Origin: Tetraselmis striata
Taxonomy: Eukaryota > Chlorophyta > Chlorodendrophyceae > Chlorodendrales > Chlorodendraceae
Reading direction: 5' to 3'
DNA: 64,000 bases
Assembly: GCA_006384855.1 (NCBI GenBank)
Contig: VCJN01000184.1
Coordinates: forward strand, 62,001-126,000
Shown here: positions 58,929 to 64,000 of the stretch, piece by piece
Layout: each line of letters opens with the position of its first letter
Position numbering within the stretch: the first letter of the stretch is position 1
Made by a program: the position numbers and the translations under genes
The notes under the pieces: model-generated
What the model saw: the letters and a program-made list of their open reading frames with translations, nothing else
The model's database searches: none
What the model was told of the DNA's origin: nothing

Positions 58929-59222
58929 ATGGTATCCCGCCTCGACGAAACGGAACGCGCGACCAGCCTGGCCGGCCTCGACGGCTGGACCCTGGCATCG
59001 GATCGCGACGCGATCGAGAAAACCTTCACGTTCAAGGATTTCAACGAAGCCTTCGGCTTCATGGCGCGCTGTGCGCTGGTCGCGGAAAAGCTGAACCATC
59101 ACCCCGAATGGTTCAACGTCTACAAGACGGTGAAAGTGACCCTGACCACCCATGACGCCGGCGGCCTCAGCGAGCTCGACGTGAAACTGGCGAAGGCGAT
59201 GGACAAGATCGCAGCCGCGTGA
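58929..59222 (+). CDS. phhB: Pterin-4a-carbinolamine dehydratase
   Basis: The product is 97 residues; the ATG at 58929 has AGGAG upstream. The active-site motif [20 protein letters not shown] with His57 and His58 and the later His75 (TTHDAGGL) match PCD/DCoH. It dehydrates 4a-hydroxytetrahydrobiopterin in cofactor recycling. No aromatic amino-acid hydroxylase is nearby. Confidence 0.92.
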   Translation: MVSRLDETERATSLAGLDGWTLASDRDAIEKTFTFKDFNEAFGFMARCALVAEKLNHHPEWFNVYKTVKVTLTTHDAGGLSELDVKLAKAMDKIAAA

Positions 59223-59261
59223 ACGGTCCCGCCGGCAGCGCCAGCGCCCCCCGGCAGCGCC

Positions 59262-59504
59262 TCAGTCCGGCGCGCCGCCGCGCTCCAGGACGAAGACATG
59301 GGTGTCGCCGTTCTGCTCGCGCGACACCAGGCGATGCCCTGCCTCGCTGCAGAAATGCGGGATGTCGATGACGGACATGGGATCCGTCGCTTCGATCCGC
59401 ACCCGCGTGCCGGCCGGAAGCCGCGCCAGCGCCTTGCGGGTCTTGAGCACCGGCAGCGGGCACTTCAGGCCCTTGAGATCGAGCTCGGTCAGCGTATCGC
59501 TCAC
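59262..59504 (-). CDS. TusA-family sulfurtransferase
   Basis: The product is 80 residues from the GTG at 59504 (SDTLTELDLKGLKCPLPVLK). The family CPxP motif has the persulfide-carrying Cys15. ATDPMSVIDIPHFCSEAGH follows. TusA proteins relay sulfur for tRNA thiolation or other sulfur transfer. The open frame continues upstream, but those residues overlap the region before the divergent DUF924 gene and are not family-like. Confidence 0.88.
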   Translation of the reverse strand: MSDTLTELDLKGLKCPLPVLKTRKALARLPAGTRVRIEATDPMSVIDIPHFCSEAGHRLVSREQNGDTHVFVLERGGAPD

Positions 59505-59631
59505 TGGGAAGTTCCCTGTCCTGTCGATGGTCGGGCCGGTTGCTGGAACCGGGCCGCGCCTCGGCGCCTGAATTTGACGGGCAAATTTGCGCTGCCATAG
59601 TCGCAAGACGCAACCCGAGGATAGGCCCGAA

Positions 59632-60183
59632 ATGACGCCCGACAAGATCGATCCCTTCGAAATCCTGGATTTCTGGTGGAAAGCCGGACCGGAAAAATGG
59701 TTTGCCAGCGACGCGGACTTCGACGCGGAGATCCGCGCCCGCTTCGAGCCGGCCGTGACCGCAGCCGGGCTCGGCGCCCTGGACGACTGGACCGGCACCC
59801 CGCACGGAGCGCTGGCGCTGCTGCTGCTTCTCGACCAGTTCCCACGCAACCTCTACCGCGACGATGCCAAGGCGTTTTCCGGCGATGCGCGGTCGGTCGA
59901 GATCGCCGAACGGGCGCTCGATGCCGGTTTCGACCGGGCGTTTCCGAAAATGGCCCGAACGTTCTTCTACCTTCCGTTCGAGCACGCCGAGGACATGGAC
60001 GCACAGGAGCGCAGCGTCGACCTGTTCCGCCGCCTCGGCGACGACACCACCTATCTCTACGCGCTGGTGCATATGGACGTGATTCGCCGCTTCGGCCGGT
60101 TCCCGCACCGCAATGCAGCGCTCGGACGCGAGACGACCGCCGCGGAATCCGCCTATCTCGCGGATGGTGGCTTCTCTGCCTGA
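59632..60183 (+). CDS. DUF924 family protein
   Basis: The product is 183 residues. Characteristic blocks are ILDFWWKAGPEKWFASDADF, ALLLLLDQFPRNLYRDDAKA and MARTFFYLPFEHAEDMDAQE with RNAALGRETTAAE near the end. The family is predicted all-helical and TPR-like, cytoplasmic, with unknown function. The ATG at 59632 is the one that begins the conserved region. A perfect hairpin terminator follows at 60216. Confidence 0.88.
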   Translation: MTPDKIDPFEILDFWWKAGPEKWFASDADFDAEIRARFEPAVTAAGLGALDDWTGTPHGALALLLLLDQFPRNLYRDDAKAFSGDARSVEIAERALDAGFDRAFPKMARTFFYLPFEHAEDMDAQERSVDLFRRLGDDTTYLYALVHMDVIRRFGRFPHRNAALGRETTAAESAYLADGGFSA

Positions 60184-60215
60184 TTACCAGGCAGAGACCT
60201 TATTCGCTTAATTTT

Positions 60216-60250
60216 TATGCAGACCCGCAATGCGAGTCTGCATATTTTTT
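60216..60250 (+). terminator. Rho-independent terminator after the DUF924 gene
   Basis: TATGCAGAC (60216-60224) pairs perfectly with GTCTGCATA (60236-60244), followed by six Ts. Confidence 0.88.
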
Positions 60251-60391
60251 GATCACGCGACGGACGCCTTCACCGGACCCGAAGTGCGATTTTTCAGGCC
60301 CAGGTCGCATTTTTATTAGTCTTTGATTCTTATCGACGATTCCCGAAATGCCGCACGGGAAACACCCCGCCTTTTCGCACTGCAATACGAG

Positions 60392-60407
60392 TTGGCACGC
60401 TCCTTGA
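60392..60407 (+). promoter_or_regulatory. Sigma-54 promoter of glnK-amtB
   Basis: TTGGCACGCTCCTTGA matches the -24 (TGGCAC) and -12 (TTG[C/A]) elements, with GG and the -12 G/A ten bases apart. It lies about 145 bases before glnK, which fits NtrC-RpoN control of the pair under nitrogen limitation. Confidence 0.8.
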
Positions 60408-60890
<483 letters not shown>

Positions 60891-60914
60891 TCCATTCGAG
60901 CAGGGGATAATCCG

Positions 60915-62240
60915 ATGAAAAACCGTATTCTCACCGCAGGTCTCGCGATTGCCGCGACGCTCGCGGCCGGCGGTCCGGCGCTTGCGCAGGACACGCCGCA
61001 GTTCGCGCTGTCGACGGAGACCGCCTATATCTTCAACACGCTGCTGTTCCTGATCGGCGGCTTCCTCGTCATGTGGATGGCCGCGGGCTTCGCCATGCTG
61101 GAAGCCGGCATGGTGCGCTCCAAGAACGTCTCCATGCAGTGCCTGAAGAACATCACCCTCTATTCCATTGCGGGTCTGATGTTCTGGATCACCGGCTACA
61201 ACCTCATGTACACGGGCGTCGACGGCGGCTTCATGGGCTCGCTTGGCCCCTACAGCATCGACCCGGTCGGCGGCAACGCGCTCGACACCGGCTACTCGAC
61301 GGCCTCCGACTGGTTCTTCCAGATGGTGTTCTGCGCCACCACCGCATCCATCGTCTCGGGCACGCTCGCCGAGCGCATCAAGCTGTGGCCTTTCCTCATC
61401 TTCACCATCGTGCTGACCGGCTTCATCTATCCGATCGGCGGGTCGTGGGAGTGGGGCGCCGGCTGGCTTGACGGCATGGGCTTCTCCGACTTCGCCGGCT
61501 CCACCCTGGTGCACTCGGTCGGCGGCTGGGCCGCTCTTGCCGGCGCACTGGTGCTCGGCGCACGCGCCGGAAAGTTCGGCGCGGACGGTCAGGTCCACCC
61601 GATGCCCGGTTCCTCCATGCCGCTCGCAACGCTTGGCACCTTCATCCTGTGGCTCGGCTGGTTCGGCTTCAACGGCGCCTCGCAGCTCGCCATGGGCACC
61701 ATCGGTGACGTGACCGACGTGTCGCGGATCTTCGTCAACACCAACATGGCCGCCGCAGCCGGCGTCGTCGTCTCGGTGATCCTGATGCAGATCATGTACA
61801 AGAAGGTCGACGTGACCATGGCGCTGAACGGCGCGCTGGCCGGCCTCGTCTCCATCACCGCGGAGCCGCTGGCGCCCAGCATCTTCCAGTCGATCATCAT
61901 CGGCGGCATCGGCGGCGTCATCGTGGTCTTCACCGTGCCGCTGCTTGACAAGCTGAAGATCGACGACGTTGTCGGCGCGATCCCGGTCCACCTGATCGCA
62001 GGCATCTGGGGCACGATGATCGTGCCGCTGTCGAACTCCGACGCCAGCTTCTACGTGCAGGGCGTGGGCGTGGTTGCCTTCGGTGTCTTCACCTTCGGCG
62101 TCAGCCTCGTCGTCTGGCTGATCCTCAAGTCCACCATTGGCATCCGCGTGACCGCGGAAGAAGAGGCCCTCGGCCTCGACAAGACGGAAGTCGGCGTCGA
62201 AGCCTATCCGGAGTTTGGTCAGGGCAGCCAGCGCGTCTGA
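60915..62240 (+). CDS. amtB: Ammonium transporter AmtB
   Basis: The product is 441 residues with a signal peptide-like N-terminus (ending ALAQ), as in E. coli AmtB, and eleven membrane helices. Conserved pieces include FAMLEAGMVRSKN, DFAGSTLVHSVGGWAALAGA (pore His) and WLGWFGFNGASQL, with VHLIAGIWGT carrying the second pore His. It conducts ammonium across the inner membrane. Part of the glnK-amtB operon; a strong terminator follows. Confidence 0.96.
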   Translation: MKNRILTAGLAIAATLAAGGPALAQDTPQFALSTETAYIFNTLLFLIGGFLVMWMAAGFAMLEAGMVRSKNVSMQCLKNITLYSIAGLMFWITGYNLMYTGVDGGFMGSLGPYSIDPVGGNALDTGYSTASDWFFQMVFCATTASIVSGTLAERIKLWPFLIFTIVLTGFIYPIGGSWEWGAGWLDGMGFSDFAGSTLVHSVGGWAALAGALVLGARAGKFGADGQVHPMPGSSMPLATLGTFILWLGWFGFNGASQLAMGTIGDVTDVSRIFVNTNMAAAAGVVVSVILMQIMYKKVDVTMALNGALAGLVSITAEPLAPSIFQSIIIGGIGGVIVVFTVPLLDKLKIDDVVGAIPVHLIAGIWGTMIVPLSNSDASFYVQGVGVVAFGVFTFGVSLVVWLILKSTIGIRVTAEEEALGLDKTEVGVEAYPEFGQGSQRV

Positions 62241-62291
62241 CGTGACCGACGATCTCCCGTGACGGCCGGTCCCGTGACCGGTCGCACCTTG

Positions 62292-62320
62292 AACCCGGGG
62301 CCCAGGCCCCGGGTTTTTTT
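62292..62320 (+). terminator. Rho-independent terminator of glnK-amtB
   Basis: AACCCGGGGCC and GGCCCCGGGTT form a 10-11 base stem with a tiny loop, followed by seven Ts. Confidence 0.92.
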
Positions 62321-62480
62321 ATCTCCCGAACGCGCGGGAGCGGGCCTTGCGGCCGGCCGGGGAAGGCAGCATCATCGCGCCGTGTCGGGGCGGGCGCGAA
62401 TCGACATGCGCAAGACGGTCTTGCGACCGCTCCAACGGCAATGTCCAACTCGTCCACAGCTACCCGAAAGGATACCGGCC

Positions 62481-62909
62481 ATGCCGTTCATCGTGTCGAT
62501 CCCGCTGACCCTCGCCCCGCTGCTGGTCTACAACCTGCTGGCGTTCTCGCTTCTGGGAGACGTCGGCGGGGACCCGTGGCTCGGCCCGGTGCTCACCGTC
62601 GAACTCGTCTCCGGCGCCCGCTTCACACTGGTCATCGGCGACCTGATGATCCTGTCGGGCCTCGTCCTGCTCTTCGTCGAACTGCTGAAGGCGACCCGCA
62701 CGGGCGTCGTCGCCCTGACCGACCACATCCTGTCGACGCTGGTCTTCGTCGCCTATCTGGTCGAGTTCCTCACCGTGCGCGAGGCCGCGACCTCGGTGTT
62801 CTTCATCCTGATCTGCATCTCGTTTGTGGACGTGATCGCCGGCTTCAGCATCACCATCACCGGTGCACGGCGCGATTTCGGCGTCTCGCGGGGGGACGAC
62901 TTCCACTGA
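62481..62909 (+). CDS. Small four-helix membrane protein of unknown function
   Basis: The product is 142 residues from the ATG at 62481, with AAAGGA upstream. Four hydrophobic segments are clear: IVSIPLTLAPLLVYNLLAF, FTLVIGDLMILSGLVLLF, DHILSTLVFVAYLVEFLTV, and SVFFILICISFVDVIAGFS. The C-terminus (GARRDFGVSRGDDFH) is hydrophilic. I do not recognise a named family. It stands alone after the amtB terminator. Confidence 0.7.
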   Translation: MPFIVSIPLTLAPLLVYNLLAFSLLGDVGGDPWLGPVLTVELVSGARFTLVIGDLMILSGLVLLFVELLKATRTGVVALTDHILSTLVFVAYLVEFLTVREAATSVFFILICISFVDVIAGFSITITGARRDFGVSRGDDFH

Positions 62910-63016
62910 AGCGCCCACGCTCCTGACGAATCACCACGGCAAGAACGGCGGAAATCCGGGGAAAACCGGAGGATCAGCCGCGCCTGTCGCGAAATAGTTA
63001 ACAAGAGGTTATCGCC

Positions 63017-63031
63017 TGGCACGGCATTTGC
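63017..63031 (+). promoter_or_regulatory. Consensus sigma-54 promoter
   Basis: TGGCACGGCATTTGC is an exact match to TGGCACG-N4-TTGC. It lies about 58 bases before the start of the small gene at 63089, in the right orientation. Confidence 0.75.
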
Positions 63032-63088
63032 GCTAAATTACCCGGTAACAACGCCAATGTCTCAAATTGGCACGCCCGGGAGGCGAGA

Positions 63089-63424
63089 ATGCGGATCGAG
63101 CCCAAAACCCGTGTCACCGCGGGACCGACGACAGGACGGACGTCCTCCGCCCGCGCCGGAGCGACAGCCGAGGCACGCGCAGTGTCCGGCACCGGCAGCC
63201 TTGTCGCCATCGAACCGGTCGTGGAGACCCGCGAGACCGGCTATTCCCGGCTTCACCGCACCAATGCGGCCTTTCTCGCCCAGCTTATCGCGACGCGGGA
63301 CAACATGCCGCAAACCCGCGCGCGCCGCCGCGCCGCCCCGGCGCAGGCAATCGACGCCTATCGCACCACCGAGCGCCAGCCGCGTCACATGGAAGCCGGC
63401 CGGGTGCTGGCCGTCAGCCGCTGA
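63089..63424 (+). CDS. Small conserved-looking cytoplasmic protein of unknown function
   Basis: The product is 111 residues; GGGAGG lies 6 bases before the ATG. The N-terminal ~45 residues are Thr/Ala-rich and probably disordered. The C-terminal half has FLAQLIATRDNMPQTRARRR and a predicted helix APAQAIDAYRTTE, a pattern I associate with short hypothetical proteins of Hyphomicrobiales. A consensus sigma-54 promoter lies upstream and a terminator at 63666, so it appears to be a single-gene RpoN unit. Confidence 0.7.
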   Translation: MRIEPKTRVTAGPTTGRTSSARAGATAEARAVSGTGSLVAIEPVVETRETGYSRLHRTNAAFLAQLIATRDNMPQTRARRRAAPAQAIDAYRTTERQPRHMEAGRVLAVSR

Positions 63425-63720
63425 GGCCTCTCGTCACCGCATGAGCGCCCGGCGCGCCTTCACCGGTGCGCCTGAAGATGATGATTTATTCGCCAAATTC
63501 ACCATCCCGAACGTAGCGTGAGCCGCGAACCGAGATCGGCGAGGCCCGGCCTCGCGGCGGGCATGCAATTAAAAAGGATGAGTTTTTGGCTCTCCGATAC
63601 CGGGTCGCGCTTTCGCTTGCCCGGTATGACGCGGAAGAGCATTCGCGCCCTTCGTCATCAGTCTGAGGCGGCGGGAGCCCCGCCGCCTTTTTTTGCATTC
63701 ACCCTTCGCCGGCTGGCGTT
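63425..63720. other. Region after the small RpoN-dependent gene, with folded RNA-like sequence
   Basis: No protein gene is supported. ATACCGGG (about 63598) and CCCGGTAT (about 63624) form a perfect 8-base stem. TGACG/CGTCA pairs follow, then the terminator. This could be an intergenic palindromic repeat, a 3'-UTR or a small RNA. Confidence 0.4.
63666..63694 (+). terminator. Rho-independent terminator
   Basis: AGGCGGCGGG (63666-63675) pairs with CCCGCCGCCT (63679-63688) around a 3-base loop and is followed by a T-run. Confidence 0.9.
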
Positions 63721-64000
63721 TCAATAGCCGGCGGCCATCCCGTCCTTGCGCGGATCGGACCCGCCGACCAGCGTTCCGTTCTCGCGGTCGATCAGGATCG
63801 CCTGCGCGCCACCGATCGGACCCGGCGCCTCGACGATCTCATGCCCCAGCCCGCGCAGCACGGACAGCGTCTCGGCCGGAACGCTGCGCTCCGCCTGCAG
63901 CACGTGCGTCGTCTCGTCGAAGAACATCCGCGGAGCGTCGATCGCCTCCTGCGGATCCATGCCGAAGTCGACCATATTGGTCAGCACATGCGCGTGACCG
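63721..64000 (-). CDS. ggt: Gamma-glutamyltransferase, C-terminal end only
   Basis: The frame is open to the window edge, so only the last ~92 residues are seen. GHAHVLTNMVDFGMDPQEAI, DAPRMFFDETTHVLQAERSV and the terminal GGSDPRKDGMAAGY are the end of the small subunit of GGT-family Ntn hydrolases. These transfer or hydrolyse gamma-glutamyl groups, usually in the periplasm. The autocleavage Thr and the leader lie outside. Confidence 0.88.
   Translation of the reverse strand, partial: GHAHVLTNMVDFGMDPQEAIDAPRMFFDETTHVLQAERSVPAETLSVLRGLGHEIVEAPGPIGGAQAILIDRENGTLVGGSDPRKDGMAAGY

Overview
The window is high-GC chromosomal DNA from an alphaproteobacterium, most likely a marine member of the Hyphomicrobiales (Stappiaceae-like; genus not determinable by eye). 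The evidence is the mix of RpoH-type heat-shock sigma factor, CarD, FdxA, the SUV3-like helicase with an S4 partner, GlnK-AmtB, PHB-type BdhA with a patatin neighbour, and a tRNA-Ala. All calls come from reading the sequence and translations; no database search was made.

Layout. 1-6.4 kb: pentapeptide-repeat protein (cut by the window edge), L,D-transpeptidase, patatin plus 3-hydroxybutyrate dehydrogenase, and three paralogous membrane proteins, one decayed and AT-rich. 6.6-16.6 kb: housekeeping genes (ispG, a pyridoxal-kinase-like gene, DUF429, a YafK-like lipoprotein, accA, DUF3108, rpmB, a VUT/YhhQ transporter, folD, yggT, tRNA-Ala-CGC). 16.6-24.3 kb: accessory block behind the tRNA. It holds a chimeric transposase relic, then a minus-strand run HupE/UreJ - parvulin PPIase - Cys-rich protein - small secreted protein - DUF3604 protein, then an outer-membrane barrel and a DUF1254/DUF1214 protein. 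24.7-28.9 kb: GT22-type mannosyltransferase converging on gmd-fcl-methyltransferase (GDP-fucose synthesis). 29-40.9 kb: rpoH, carD, fdxA, S4 protein, SUV3-like helicase, pyruvate carboxylase, YcaQ/AlkZ-like glycosylase. 41-57.6 kb: a complete type I secretion locus: HlyD adaptor, two different ABC exporter subunits, a giant cadherin-like/RTX surface protein with twenty 101-residue tandem repeats, and a TolC-like porin. 57.7-64 kb: host-attachment protein, LMW phosphatase, phhB, TusA-like protein, DUF924, a sigma-54-driven glnK-amtB pair, a small membrane protein, a small protein behind a second sigma-54 promoter, and the end of a gamma-glutamyltransferase.

Most distinctive are (1) the secretion locus, whose two ABC subunits carry different, partly complementary losses of ATPase motifs, as expected for an asymmetric heterodimer; (2) the DUF3604/HupE/PPIase/Cys-rich cluster, in which DUF3604 shows a PHP-like set of metal ligands and a signal peptide; (3) a second, excellent sigma-54 promoter in front of an unknown small protein. 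Many conserved genes carry single-base, mostly homopolymer, frame breaks; so many in housekeeping-type genes suggests sequencing error rather than decay.
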